Both the position numbers and the translations under genes were made by a program. A stretch of 64,000 nt of DNA, from assembly GCA_009767595.1 (NCBI GenBank), contig VSDK01015795.1, positions 635,591 to 699,590 of the forward strand. Direction: 5' to 3'. Under the pieces are notes generated by a model that was not told where the DNA came from, ran no database searches, and was given only the letters and a program-made list of their open reading frames with translations. Position 1 is the first letter of the stretch. Every line of letters starts with the position of its first letter. This document shows positions 12,201 through 22,071 of the stretch, in pieces. The stretch comes from Symbiodinium kawagutii (taxonomy: Eukaryota > Sar > Dinophyceae > Suessiales > Symbiodiniaceae).

Positions 12201-14055
12201 GATCTGAGTCGGATGCATCTGGAATGGTTTCATCCAAATCATCCATGTCTGTGCGGTAATCAATGGTTCTTTTGTCATCTTCATGTGTGTCTTCCTGCGG
12301 ATGCATCGGCACAGTTGGTGTGATGGCTGAAACTGGTGGCACTGGTGTCCTTGCCTCAGGAAACCCATTGATGGGCAACAATCCCTGATCTGGGTCGAAG
12401 TAAAAATCAGCAGGGATCTCAGGATTCTTGGTGTTCTCCCAATTCATTTCTGAGGCCATGAGACGGACCAGATCTGGCAATGGGTCATCTTCTGACCGCA
12501 ACATATACCATGCCAACCCATCAAACTTGTGAATGACATTGCTGGCTTTCATGCGATTGTTGATCATTGCTTGGAGTTGGGCTTTCAAGTCACAATCTGC
12601 TGGTGCCTGATACAGAATTGCCAATGCATTGGTGGTCAAAAGGAATGCATGAGGCAAAATGATGGCATTGCCCAGCGTATGCCATGTGAGGGGTGCCGGA
12701 AACAAAAGTGCAGTGGAATCCAGTTGGAGCTGCAAAAGATTCTGTTCATTCGGTTTCCACCATCGAGGTTGTCCATCTTCCTGTGTGAAATGTCCACATA
12801 ATCCTTTCGACATAATCAACGATTCTGGAAGTTCATGATGTTTGCCATAACATGCCATGAAAACCGGGAGTTTGATCCCTGGTGGTGTCATCCGGTACTG
12901 CATCATGTTCGTTTTTGCTTTGAATGGTGCAAATGATGGGAGTAATGCAGGATCCAAATACATCTTCCAATGTTCTGGTGTCAACTGAAAGAGATGCAAT
13001 TGTGTTGGCGAAGTTGGAATCCATGCATCCCATTGATCATAGGTGATCTTCTCTGACTTTCCCCATCCCTTCCATGTGAAATTGGGTGGAGAATCCTCAA
13101 TGCGTTGCAGGAGAGCTAGCCATCGTGGTCGAAGGATTGGCAAATGATCCTGTGCATCATAAACTCCTTGTGTGATGATTCGGTATCCGCTCCATTCAAT
13201 GATTTGCAAAACTTCAGCAAACTGTTGGTGTTGTGGAAATTTGGCCACATTCTCAAGCAAAATGAGACGAGGCCGCATCACTCTTGCTTTTCCCATGCCA
13301 TGCACAAATGTTTGACCATTGGGGTCCAGTAGTCCTTTGGAGTACGAAATGCCATTCCAACTTTGGCATGGGAATGAAAAACACCAAATTTCCGGATTCA
13401 AAAGAACCAGGGATTGAAGGAATTTCAAATCCTTGATGTCTGCATGTGCCGTGACATGTCCGGTCTTGTCGACAAACCATCTACATGGTAAGGATTGGTT
13501 TGGAATCAACATGGTCCGATGGTTCAATGCATGCTGAACTGTCGCTGCAAGATCGTGGTCAATTCCAATGACATGGAAGAAAGGCCATTGGTTTTCATGT
13601 GCATGTTTGAAGGCATATGACCAGCCTCCGTAGCCTCCACAACAAAGATCCAACATGGTGAATCTCGAAGTAGAAGAAGCATTCCATGGGATGATCGTGG
13701 ATTCATCTGTGCGTATCAATCTCATCGTGGCTTCCACAGGGATCCCATCTGGTGGACCAAATCGAAATTGAAACAGCAAGACATGTTCACATTGGTAAAT
13801 CTCCGCTTGCAAGTCTGAGTCACATGGAAAAATGACAACATGCTTGGTGGGTTGAAATCCTTTCCAGGTGGCTGCTGGGAAACTCTTGATGTTCGGCAGA
13901 GGTGGTTCAGCTACTGTACCCATCATCATCTGATCATCGACCTTTTTCGGGTTCAAAACTAGCAGATTCACGATGTCCTTCTCGTAGATATCCGGTGGTG
14001 ACAGAATGTCATGCTTGTGTAGGATCTCCCACACTTTCTTGTCGGTCAATACCAT
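9226..14055 (-). CDS. Retrotransposon ORF1: C5 cytosine methyltransferase fused to a long C-terminal region
   Basis: From the ATG at 14055 (residue 10 of a 1618-codon open frame that could also begin at a TTG) the protein is about 1609 aa. The MTase region (DNA about 13665-12643) shows these motifs in order: motif I DLCCGGYGG, motif II VIGID, motif IV SFPCQSW with the catalytic cysteine, motif VI ILLENV with the conserved glutamate, a motif VIII-like arginine pair LPILRPR, and motif X LGNAI. The variable region between them is compact. A long acidic and low-complexity stretch follows. The last about 100 residues are heptad-rich (LQNLESAFRTF and similar) and end in an acidic tail, as expected for a coiled-coil oligomerising ORF1 tail. 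It overlaps ORF2. In the cell it would methylate cytosines; using element cDNA as the substrate is inference. The frame is fully intact. Confidence 0.85.
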   Translation of the reverse strand: MVLTDKKVWEILHKHDILSPPDIYEKDIVNLLVLNPKKVDDQMMMGTVAEPPLPNIKSFPAATWKGFQPTKHVVIFPCDSDLQAEIYQCEHVLLFQFRFGPPDGIPVEATMRLIRTDESTIIPWNASSTSRFTMLDLCCGGYGGWSYAFKHAHENQWPFFHVIGIDHDLAATVQHALNHRTMLIPNQSLPCRWFVDKTGHVTAHADIKDLKFLQSLVLLNPEIWCFSFPCQSWNGISYSKGLLDPNGQTFVHGMGKARVMRPRLILLENVAKFPQHQQFAEVLQIIEWSGYRIITQGVYDAQDHLPILRPRWLALLQRIEDSPPNFTWKGWGKSEKITYDQWDAWIPTSPTQLHLFQLTPEHWKMYLDPALLPSFAPFKAKTNMMQYRMTPPGIKLPVFMACYGKHHELPESLIMSKGLCGHFTQEDGQPRWWKPNEQNLLQLQLDSTALLFPAPLTWHTLGNAIILPHAFLLTTNALAILYQAPADCDLKAQLQAMINNRMKASNVIHKFDGLAWYMLRSEDDPLPDLVRLMASEMNWENTKNPEIPADFYFDPDQGLLPINGFPEARTPVPPVSAITPTVPMHPQEDTHEDDKRTIDYRTDMDDLDETIPDASDSDHSITIIEPAQVPNEDAAEEHAFSLPAYLCFHSQPDQPPAVFPYAIPGTYGVLKPRDHFTLEQIAALWDGKLLPSTLLDQPPLTNQELTKSMQSPVQHALMIPANMIETPEDHVQVRSTPMVIFEGDAETHAVRVADQTWTQLQTVHPELADVFHCDYGIIPKDHVFTEAVRVFRTPMPIEPYCQYEAYLNAHDHVTQYMIEPPMADILCVHFEGQEEHILQIATFWKIAFSPAWQHNHGRQMAFQVINNEHIQFLFRPDGAKFATPVHMLKDQIITRLLLTAIASTEQTQQLSADMYDGPHYLGTIGIATVDQRERLLKTLRQAFRLIWTHHQPSLVVQARRIIEHTDVSKFRLRSNPDNLPRVKGQIIPPMVGGTGAKHDHRKAVHAKMANMLMELGMTLHDVPTVVDTLIKQHGLPAATQLSMVNGGDDSKAQLRQWCLDIKAPLPEKFTPLQKTQRKFQNIASKKQGRELRNLDISKYQIQPGFFLMSNQAEAPIHATFSPCVPGVTMVTPQQADPWLRSQKRILADELALFVVGDLPADVDLPHRITVPAKNVSGDTCLIAGYLLQLGEKEIGTLSSQAPKVETNDIRVCAFTLWSEDFSTEEWRKITQGPVRYATQMLERDGLSNVLHVPHGRSFRQGLKESSPAESTSVQFHAQIKVGHLRKVLHSSGYNGLYITPKSPQGGIAMEWRVIWTEMAPARLQAIALPHPPTAGMVRGKKGTFGIRVEAGHFTDVWKLFHPHESPPELRPVGSTWKLSPLPFGVDHTVLSEWGQANQWDIHPLRSLGARTWLVQASQAPRNQCLHFNGTPIIAKKLPDKVHTNAIGLIAGPMSKPTKEVKTSVSAESPYRLGDPYMDPWDNAVQQRMKNEIASASAATSSTSLPGPATAALQHQDQQLQNLESAFRTFKEEQIKQNKDVDAKLCNLDTRLVTQFEETKHAFSSFETTLNNALGNQDRKISATMEELKSLFLRVDKRKSPTEDEDEDDM

Positions 14056-14115
14056 TGCTCCCACAGTTCGCCCGAGGGACAAGTTTGCCCCTGGAAGGCC
14101 TGTGAGCCGAAACTT

Positions 14116-14133
14116 ATGCTTGACTGATGGTTA
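14116..14133. repeat. Target-site duplication, 5' side of the non-LTR element
   Basis: Exact second copy of the 18-mer at 2913-2930. Together they define the insertion site. Confidence 0.85.
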
Positions 14134-14663
14134 GCAATGGTTAAAACTGGTGAACATGCGCACAAATAGCAACCACTGATTGCGATGATGTTCCATTCCT
14201 TGTTGAATGTTTCATTGGTTCCTGGTATGGTTCTTCGTTCATTCGGCCGCGCCAATTTCTTCAAATAAAAGACCGTCAACAGATCGGTTTGTGGCTGCGC
14301 GTGTTTACACCAAAGTTTTTGTCTCTTCGTTTATCTTTTATTCATTCATTAATTTTATGTTTATTTATTTAATGATCTATCCATTTATTCATCTATCTAT
14401 TTCTTGACTCGTCTATTTATTCAACTATCTATTTATCTATGTTCTTAAATTTACTTATGTGTTTATTTTCTTACTTATGTTTGATTGTGTGTGTTGCTTA
14501 TTCTTTCGCTTACTTATTCATTAGTTCATTTTCTTTTTCATTCATGATTAAGTGACTTATTGATTTATTTACTTATTGTTCATGTTTATTCATTCCAAAT
14601 ATGTAAATATATCTGTATATATATATATGTATGCATACATGCAGATCTATTTGGATGTTCGTC

Positions 14664-14772
14664 ACAGCTCTGGTGGCCCATGCTTTACTTATACCAAAAT
14701 CTGGTTCTTACTGGTGAGTTGTGATTCAACTGTTGGTTGCTTCCTTCTCTTTCGTTGATTGAATAAACCATG
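14664..14772. repeat. Direct repeat, copy 1 (about 105 bp)
   Basis: Starts CAGCTCTGGTGGCCC and ends in TTGATTGAATAAACCAT. It is similar to 15090-15194 with scattered differences, and no coding frame is shared. Confidence 0.7.
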
Positions 14773-14944
14773 GGACTCCATAGTTTCACCACGTGTACCT
14801 TTATGTGGTGCATCGCATGTTGGTACGAATCAGTTCTATTACGGCGGGCAATTCCCAACATTTGCCCCCAACTTAACATTCGCACCCGCCCACTGGTCAG
14901 TCCGCTCACCTCACAGTCCTGCAGCGGCATGTGTTTTTCTTTTA

Positions 14945-14991
14945 ACGGTAGCGGTCGTGATTCGTAAGAAAAAACTCACGACCGCTACCGT
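14945..14991. repeat. Perfect 16-bp inverted repeat with a 15-nt loop
   Basis: The left arm ACGGTAGCGGTCGTGA (14945-14960) pairs perfectly with the right arm at 14976-14991. It lies between the two direct-repeat copies. A terminator or structured-RNA role cannot be judged from sequence alone. Confidence 0.7.
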
Positions 14992-15089
14992 GATCAATCA
15001 TCAACACACAAACCACAAGGATCATACATCAAGACTATCATGTGGTCGTGATCATTGCTGTGATCAATTCCAGCAACATCAAGACCATC

Positions 15090-15194
15090 CAGCTCTGATG
15101 GCCCTTGCTAAACCAAATTCTGCTTCTTACTGGTGAGTTATGATTCAACTGTTGGTTGCATCCTTGTCTTTCGTCGTTGATTGAATAAACCATC
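15090..15194. repeat. Direct repeat, copy 2 (about 105 bp)
   Basis: Second copy of the segment at 14664-14772, beginning CAGCTCTGATGGCCC. It shares the TACTGGTGAGTT core. Confidence 0.7.
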
Positions 15195-15257
15195 ATTAAC
15201 CATTGTTTTCCCTATTATGGTGGGTTAATATTGACCCATAGCCATACATCCAGACCA

Positions 15258-15345
15258 CCCAGGACCATCCAGCAATGCTTCGCCAGGTCCAGTCACATAA
15301 GCCAGCTGCGTGGCCGGGCTCTCAGGCCACCTGACAATCCAGGGC
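15258..15345 (-). other. Candidate coding micro-exon, unknown gene
   Basis: A GC-rich island after TGCTGCCAG is open on the minus strand. It reads WIVRWPESPATQ and then LAYVTGPGEALLD before a GT. Size, AG border and composition match the confirmed micro-exons further right. The family is not recognised. Confidence 0.35.
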
Positions 15346-15837
15346 TGGCAGCAATGCAAGGGATCTTAATGGGTCCTATATGGTCTGTATATGGGTCTGT
15401 ATATAAGACCTATGTGGGTCCTATATGGGTCCTATCCATTTGGGGACAGTGACCACTAAAATAGCAGTTTTAGATACTTTTTTGGGATGCTAGTGCTTCA
15501 TCTTCGCTAAATTGAAGGATACTAATGTGGATTGCTGGCTAATGTTCGATCATGGTAGGAGATAATTCCCAACAATGGTGGGATGAATAAACAATCATAT
15601 GTTTGACAAATCATTAACAAGTGCTTCACTTTGTTATCCTTAACGATTCATGGGTAGACTCTTTAACCACTCGGATGTGCATCCTCACTGCTAAGGCAAC
15701 TGGTGACATTTTCCATGGTTGTAGGGCTTAGTTCACCCACTTTTTAGGGGTATTGACCATGGATCCCACAAAACCGGGCCCACATATCGCGCAGAACTGT
15801 CCCATGGCATCCACGATCCGTTCGTTTCGCCTTGCAG

Positions 15838-15900
15838 GTTGGGGAGCTGGACATTGTCGCGATGTCGTTGTACCCTGAGGCAAAGGTGCTGTAGAATCTG
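15838..15900 (-). other. Candidate coding micro-exon, unknown gene
   Basis: The minus-strand reading TFASGYNDIATMSSSPTCK ends at CAAG|GCG, the AAG|GC donor style used by genes in this window. The plus strand offers a rival frame ending in a stop (VGELDIVAMSLYPEAK), so even the strand is uncertain. Confidence 0.25.
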
Positions 15901-16119
15901 GTGGTGCCTGATGGTTATAATTCAAAGGTGCAATCTGGTGGTTATTATCACTAGAATCGTAACCACCATGAGCTGGATAATGAGCGTGAAATGGTGGTTA
16001 GGATCGCTAAATGATGGTGAAACGATAGTTGAATGATCATTGATGGTGATACGACGGCTCAATGATGGTGACATAGGGTGAAATGAGGGTCAACGGATGG
16101 TCATCATTGTTCATTGAAT

Positions 16120-16236
16120 GGCTGTGGGTCAAAACCCTGTACCCCTGGTTCCCCTATCATTAACCATTGTTTTCCCTTAGAATTGTTGGTTATTAACCCC
16201 CATGAAATTGGTTGGATAACTGCTTGACCCATAGCC
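16120..16236 (+). repeat. Foldback element, family C
   Basis: Terminal arms are GGCTGTGGGTCAAAAC and the reverse complement of GGCTATGGGTCAA. The internal phrase CATTAACCATTGTTTTCCCT is shared with other copies. Confidence 0.75.
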
Positions 16237-16340
16237 AAATCCTGACTGGTGTGCCATCATCAAACTCGTGGCCGGCGAACTGGCGCTACGACATGTGGCA
16301 CTTCTGAAGCTGTGATGTTTGGGGCATGTGCTGACATACG

Positions 16341-16447
16341 AGGTGGGCCCCCAGCAGCTATAAGTAGGGTTGTCAACCTCTATAGCTGGTAGTTAACCCT
16401 AGTTGACTTAGTTATAAACCAACTTGTAAGTGCTTGGGGGCCCACCT
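16341..16447 (+). repeat. Foldback element, family B
   Basis: Terminal arms are AGGTGGGCCCCCA and TGGGGGCCCACCTT. The interior contains TATAGCTGGTAGTTAACCCT and TTATAAACCAACTT, as in the copy at 61722-61838. Confidence 0.75.
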
Positions 16448-17710
16448 TCTAGAACATATTGCTGAATCTGGTACGATTGTTGTCTGACAAACACTGACAT
16501 ATACTGTATCATATGAGCATTGGCCGAAGTTTCCGAAAGGCGCAATGTGCACTGACTCTTCTGCTCACACATGTGTGTACGTACATCTCTCGCACATTCG
16601 TCTCACGCGTGAGACCGGTGTCATAGCCGAGCCGTTCAGCTGTGCTATGAGACCACTTGCGTACATACATCGATTGTGTACATACTTTGCAAGATACTCC
16701 GATCATCTCTGACCCATCATGAGATATGTACTGCCCTGCCATGCGTGCTGACATATATGTACTGCAATGTAAATTCTGACTGCCCTGGTGGATCACATGG
16801 CATTCATTCTGGCATGGGCACTGACATGTGTTTTGATTTGTCTTTGGATGTGTGCACAAGCATCTGCTCTGGCATATGTGTGCACACTTGTACTGACATC
16901 TGTACTGTTAAACATTCTCTGACGCTTGATCTAGCATATGGACATACTGGAATGCCGATGTCATCCTGCATGCTATCTTAGGTCTAGTCTCCTGACACAT
17001 AATCTCACATTGCCAAGCGAAGTTTACTATATGCCATGATACAAAATCACCTATTGACAATCTAAAACAAGCTATTTAGGGATGATTTGGGAGGTTCCTT
17101 TTTTGAAAAAAAACATGTATTGTATGCACATATTGCGTCTAAGGAAATGGTCCATTGATATCTGTGTTGATTTAAGGCTTGGCTCCAGAACCCAACCTCA
17201 GACTGTCATGTATGTAGCCACAAGCTCGGATCTTCGTAACACTGGAGATCAGCCATTGCACGACATGACATAGCCATGAGCAGTATTCATTGGGTGTGAC
17301 GCATTGGTTGATGACCATCTTGTAGTCATTGATAATGCCAACTTGATCATTTCTCACAAAAGCCAATCTTCCGCTAAGGTTCAATGTGTGTGTGTGTGTG
17401 GGTGGGTGTGCGAGGCTTGAAGATCAGAAAGTGGCGAGGAGGCACGAGGAAGCAGGAAAGAAACACACACACACACACTGACAAACAGAAAATCAGCAGA
17501 CCCTGGGCTGCTACGTGGTGACACAACTGATTCACAAGAGACCCAGCTAGGTTGATTTCTGCTCTACTGCACCATTCTGCAAGTGACCGAATTTATTGTG
17601 CGAGCCTCCGTCTCACTGAAGGCATCCAAAGGCATGGCAATGCCGGACCAATCTGGCGCAACTTTGAACGAAACTGTTTTGTCGAGGGTCTCAAACAGCT
17701 TCTAGGAATG
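16448..17710. other. Noncoding stretch with microsatellites
   Basis: ACATNTGTACTGACATNTGT-type words fill 16500-16990. A (GT)n tract (17387-17404) and an (AC)n tract (17463-17478) face each other about 60 bp apart. No gene is supported. Confidence 0.5.
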
Positions 17711-17810
17711 GGTGTTTATCAAAATAGGGGGGGCAAAACATGGTTGGTTTATTACTATCAATGACTCATATTGGATGATTTGGGGTGTCCCTATGACTTG
17801 AGAAACCGCC
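17711..17810 (+). repeat. Foldback element, family A
   Basis: Arms are GGTGTTTATCAAAATAGGGG and the complement ending CTTGAGAAACC. The interior is GGTTGGTTTATTACTATCAA and TTGGATGATTTGGGG, typical of the family. Confidence 0.7.
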
Positions 17811-18406
17811 GAATCTCAAAGCAGTTGGGGGCTACCAGCGCTGACGAAACATCAAAAAAAACTGGTTGAACCGCTGGGTCACCCAGTCGCCACCATCATG
17901 AAGTATGATCTTCCCTATGACTGTTGGTTATCATCCCCTCCAATGGTAGATATGAATAAACCCCCACGATAAACCCCTCTGTTTCACGTTAGATCACCAG
18001 CTAGTTATCGGAAACCAGGTCAGTTCACCCCGTACGCCTGGTTCCCCCATCATTAACCATGGTTTTCCTTGAGTTTTGTTGGTCATCCATGTTAACCCAG
18101 GATTAATAACCCCCAGGTTTTTGTCAATTTGGGTGGTACCATTTCAATGGGAAACCAGTGGGCCTTTAGGGGATACTGTGATACCCTCTATGATCATCAA
18201 CCAGGGGTGCCCCGCTTCATCTAGGCTTGGCATGTTCCACCATGATGCTGAACTGCGCCCAACTCGGAACCCATAGGGATCTGCCACCAGAGAGCCCCAC
18301 CACACTTCTCCAGGACGGAAGGATCCATGGGTCAAGCCATGGGCCGCACCTTGATACGTCCTCTGCTCCTGAGTCCGAGTCGATTCTTCGCATCAACCAA
18401 CTGGTT

Positions 18407-18522
18407 ATACCAGCGATATATGGCGAGCTGGGTCAAGCAGTGAACCAACCAATAACAGCTAGCTAATGGTTAAGAATAGGGGATGATGACTAACAGTTAC
18501 AAGGGATATATACCCACTATAT
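18407..18522. repeat. Dispersed repeat, copy 1 (paired with 21249-21363)
   Basis: Contains GATATATGGCGAGCTGGGTC, then AACCAACCAATAACAGCTAG and TACCCACTATATGGC. The same order and near-identical sequence recur at 21249-21363. Here it runs straight into a family C element. Confidence 0.7.
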
Positions 18523-18638
18523 GGCTATGGGTCAAGCAGTTCACCAACCAACTTCATGGGGGATCGTAACCAACAAAACTAGGGAAAACTATGGTCAATG
18601 ATGGGGGAACCAGGGGTACAGGGTTTTGACCCACAGCC
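18523..18638 (-). repeat. Foldback element, family C (reverse orientation)
   Basis: Begins GGCTATGGGTCAAGCAG and ends GGTTTTGACCCACAGCC. The internal AGGGAAAACTATGGTCAATG is the reverse of the family core. Confidence 0.7.
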
Positions 18639-19039
18639 TTCTCATTGTAGGGGTTATTACTATAAACATGAGGATCCCCTACAAATACTATCTTGACGGA
18701 TGGTTTATTGCCATGAACGGCTAAAATTGGATGGTTGACCCCAAAATGTCTACCATCAAAGGATATAAATCTAAATGGTGGATATTCGATCATTTGGGGT
18801 TCCCCATGACTTGAGAAACCACGAAAAATGGAGATCCCACCCAGAATCAACTCACGATGCCCATCCCCTTAGCTGGTCATAGGGAAACCAACCAGCAAGC
18901 GCCATGGACGACCCAACATTTGATCTTTTTGGGGCAAATCTAAGCCGCGATGGACCATAGTTTGATGGTCAGCTTCTCTGATCAGCTGGTGACATCCTCT
19001 CCATTTTTGGAAGCCCAACTGTTGGAAGCTACTCCCTGG

Positions 19040-19150
19040 CCTCCAGCAAAAAGCATTTCGATTGTGAAGACACCAGCAATCCAGCGCTGGCCGTGGACAG
19101 CATCCCTAGAACCTCGGCTCCAATTCGGGAGGTGTGGACCTGGATCAAGC
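19040..19150 (-). other. Candidate coding micro-exon, unknown gene
   Basis: On the minus strand, after GATCCAG, an open frame reads VHTSRIGAEVLGMLSTAS and then LLVSSQSKCFLLE. It ends at GGAG|GCC, the donor style of this genome. A plus-strand frame (REVWTWIKHEPM then stop) is also open, so confidence is limited. Confidence 0.3.
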
Positions 19151-19325
19151 ATGAACCTATGTGAAGCTTAGAGTGAACAGCAGGTTGACCCTGGTAAAAT
19201 GAGTAGGAAACAACTTGCAATAAAGGGAGATCCATTCTGAAAGAAGTCGACCATGTCTGAGGCTCGGCTAGCTGGCAAATCGGCATAGCCAAGACAAAAG
19301 TGAAGAAATAATGCAATAAATACAT

Positions 19326-19431
19326 GGTGGTTTCCCAAAATAGGGAGCCTCAAAAATGGATGGTTGGTTGGTATGAATGGTTAATCAACTTGATGATGAG
19401 GGTGGGGTCCCCTATGACTTGAGAAACTGCC
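19326..19431 (+). repeat. Foldback element, family A
   Basis: The left arm is GGTGGTTTCCCAAAATAGGG and the right arm GGGTCCCCTATGACTTGAGA. The interior carries ATGGATGGTTGGTTGG. Confidence 0.65.
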
Positions 19432-19569
19432 AACTCAGTGCAACCTGGACACTCGCTTCACCGGCAATGCCTCATCGCAGGGTAGATACCCATGTCCGGC
19501 CTGGGCACAACTGTCCCTGTCGTTGCGGCCACCAGCTTCCATGGTTGAAATGCTGGCAAGCTTCTCCCA

Positions 19570-19910
19570 GGGACGGTCATCAAGCATCATGAACCATCAT
19601 CAACCATCATTACCCACAATTAACCACTAGTAAATCATCATCAACCATCTTCAAATCTTCATCAACCGTCATCAACCATCACTGATCATCCTTAATCATC
19701 CTTAATCATCATTAATTGGCCTTAATCCTTGATCAATCATCAACCCTTGATCATTAATCATCGTCATTCATCCTCATGACTCATCATCAACCCTTGATCA
19801 TTAATCATCATCAATCATCATTAATCATCATTAATCATCATTAATCCTTGACCATCATCATCAATCATCATCAATCATCATCAACCATGACTCATCAGCC
19901 CTCATCCATC
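19570..19910. repeat. Degenerate (ATCATNAA)n low-complexity tract
   Basis: Roughly 40 imperfect copies of ATCATCAACC / ATCATTAATC. This is the densest example of the short-word repeats that fill intergenic DNA here. Confidence 0.75.
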
Positions 19911-20983
19911 CTTGACCCTTCTTGGTGCCCATGCTTCCACCACTCCAGCACCGCCCTCCCCGGCACGCCGCCTCCATGGCTGCCAAGGCCAGGCATATCA
20001 CATGAGCACCGCGGGGAAGCCACAAACCCACGGGACCAGGGCCTGGCTCTCAAGCCACCGGTGGAGCTGGTGCTGATTGGTTTATGGATGGTTAGATAAC
20101 CCTCACTCTTAATAGTTAAGAATGGTTAACAATGGTTGGTTGGTTAATCATTGGTTAATCATTGGTTATAATGCGTTTCAATGGTTGAATAATATCAATG
20201 GTTAATACGTTATTAATCAATTGTTAATGAATGATTGGTTAATGAATGGTTGAATAATATCAACGAACTATACTAATGGCTAATGGATATGCATGACATT
20301 CACGATCCATTCAGCATTAGTGAGATGGGTAAACAATGGTGATATCAATGAGACTAATGGTTAGAGATGAGATATCCATCTTGGATATCCATGCCTAACC
20401 ACCTGATTAATATCAATGATTACGAATGGTGATATCAATGGTTAGTTCATGGCAAAAAGTTGTGAATCGATCTTTAAAAATGGAGCTTGTTACTGTTTAA
20501 GAATTGTTTCTGGGAATGGTTGATGCTGCTTCATGATTAACTTTGCGTATTAATGGTTACCCGTTACCCATAGTTGACGGTAAATCGCAAACTGTTTCTG
20601 GTGAGCTGATAGTTCAAGAAAACAGCTGGATCTCAAATTAACTATTCTTGGCCATCGCTATTAGTCATTACCAAGCATCATTGATCATGACTAGTTGGTC
20701 ATTCACCACTTTGAATGGCTCGATTGTCAAACATATTCAAAATTGAAAACCCTAAAAATGATTGATCTATTACCATAAACGGTTTTATATACAAAACCAG
20801 TATCAACAAGTACCCTCTCGTAAATTAACATGTCAATGGAAAATCCACCATTTGTAGCTGCTTTACTAGAATTTCCCTGAAAAAATGATGATTTTTCATT
20901 GCCAGGTCAGTTTACCGGGGGTAATCAACCGTTGTAAAAGCCAAGATTCCCGAAAGCTCCGCAGCCCGTGCTGCCTATGGTGC

Positions 20984-21056
20984 CGTTTGCATGCAGCCGC
21001 CGGATCTGCTGGGAAAGGCGTCGACTGTTTTCCAGCAAGGCCGAGTAAGTCGTGGC
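20984..21056 (-). other. Candidate coding micro-exon, coiled-coil-like
   Basis: Bounded by TCCGAG|GCC and AAACG|GCACC, this 73-bp segment reads ATTYSALLENSRRLSQQIRR on the minus strand. It is a charged, heptad-like stretch typical of coiled coils. It has an AG border and a GC donor like the confirmed exons. The parent gene is unknown. Confidence 0.4.
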
Positions 21057-21248
21057 CTCGGACCGGCGATGGATCAACTAATAGCAGTTGACCAACCAAC
21101 CAATGGTGAAGCCTAGCTGGTTAATGGTTAAATAATCAACCAGAGGGTAGTAATAGGGGATGATAACCAACAACAATAGGGATAACAATAGGTTTACATA
21201 GCTGGTTTAGCTGGTTAATAATAGGGGATAACAACTAGCAACTATAGG

Positions 21249-21363
21249 TGATATACCAGCGATATATGGCGAGCTGGGTCAAGCAGTGAACCAACCAATA
21301 ACAGCTAGAGCCAATGGTTAAGAATAGGGGATGATAACTAACAGTTATAGGGGATATATACCT
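21249..21363. repeat. Dispersed repeat, copy 2 (paired with 18407-18522)
   Basis: Same order of blocks as at 18407, including GATATATGGCGAGCTGGGTC. It is again followed by the start of a family C arm (GGCTATGGGTCAAGCAG). Confidence 0.7.
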
Positions 21364-21464
21364 ACTATATGGCTATGGGTCAAGCAGTGAACCAACCAAT
21401 TTGAGGGGGTATAATAATCAACAATAATAGGGAAAACAATAACAATGGTGAAGTCATGGGTGAT

Positions 21465-21577
21465 ACAAAGTGGGCCCCCAGCAGTTATAAGTAGGATTAG
21501 TTCAACCTCTATAAGTGGTAGAAATCACCCTGGTCAACTATAAACCAAGCTGTAAGTGGTTGGGGGCCCACCTTGTA
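21465..21577 (+). repeat. Foldback element, family B
   Basis: Arms ACAAAGTGGGCCCCCA and TGGGGGCCCACCTTGT, with a family B interior (TATAAGTAGG, TATAAACCAAGC). Confidence 0.75.
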
Positions 21578-21652
21578 AGGAATGGTTAAGAAATGGTACA
21601 GGAATGGTTCAGGAAGGGTTAAGGAGTGATTGATAAGAGTCATTTCCCATTT

Positions 21653-21747
21653 GGCTGTTTCTCAAGCCATAGGGGACCCCAATAATGGATGGTTTCTCGG
21701 TTTATCTCTATAAATGGTTGATACAAAAGATGATTTGGGGGCCCACC
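21653..21747 (+). repeat. Foldback element, family A (right arm degraded)
   Basis: The left arm is GGCTGTTTCTCAAGCCATAG. The interior runs to GATGATTTGGGGGCCCACCC, but the terminal GAGAAACC of the right arm is missing. Confidence 0.5.
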
Positions 21748-21934
21748 CATCAACCAACCCAGTCAAGTTCATATGCTGGAGGCCAGAACCATGTGGATGT
21801 TGTATATGCTTTTATGGAGATATCCGTTCACAAACCAGCCCCACTTTTAACGTAGCTGGTCACCATGAAATGGGGGTGGTTTCTTGATGGTGGGATCTAC
21901 AATTTCTCAAGTAAGATCTTTTTTGAAAACATTT

Positions 21935-22027
21935 GGTGGTTTCTCAAAATAGGGATCACCCTTTATGACCACCATTTATAGTACTGAATCAACCATTTTT
22001 GGGGTACCCCTATCTTGAGAAACCACC
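21935..22027 (+). repeat. Foldback element, family A, with ATTT target duplication
   Basis: Element runs GGTGGTTTCTCAAAATAGGG to CTTGAGAAACCACC. ATTT lies immediately before (21931-21934) and after (22028-22031), fitting a 4-bp target duplication. Confidence 0.8.
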
Positions 22028-22071
22028 ATTTTGGGGCTACCTCCATTGTTGGACACCTCCATGTAGCTTCC

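Larger units (their letters stand above)
2931..14115 (-). mobile_element. Non-LTR (LINE-type) retrotransposon carrying a C5 cytosine methyltransferase
   Basis: This 11,185-bp element is transcribed on the minus strand and bounded by a perfect 18-bp target-site duplication. ORF1 (14055-9226) encodes a C5-MTase module plus a long C-terminal part. ORF2 (9248-3086) encodes an apurinic-type endonuclease, reverse transcriptase, a CCHC-like knuckle and RNase H. No LTRs and no poly(A) tail are visible: the 3' end reads into GTCGCAGTCGAG directly before the duplication. The reading frame of ORF1 stays open from the ATG to the element's very 5' end, which suggests mild 5' truncation. ORF2 has a duplication frameshift, a stop codon and a second frameshift, so this copy is not autonomous. 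C5-MTases in dinoflagellate retrotransposons have been described before. Confidence 0.9.
14134..15257. other. Noncoding stretch with a local duplication and a hairpin
   Basis: AT-rich TTTATTCATT-type DNA (14320-14620) is followed by two related about 105-bp segments (14664-14772 and 15090-15194) that share the phrase TTCTTACTGGTGAGTT. A perfect 16-bp inverted repeat lies between them. No coding sequence is supported. Confidence 0.55.
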
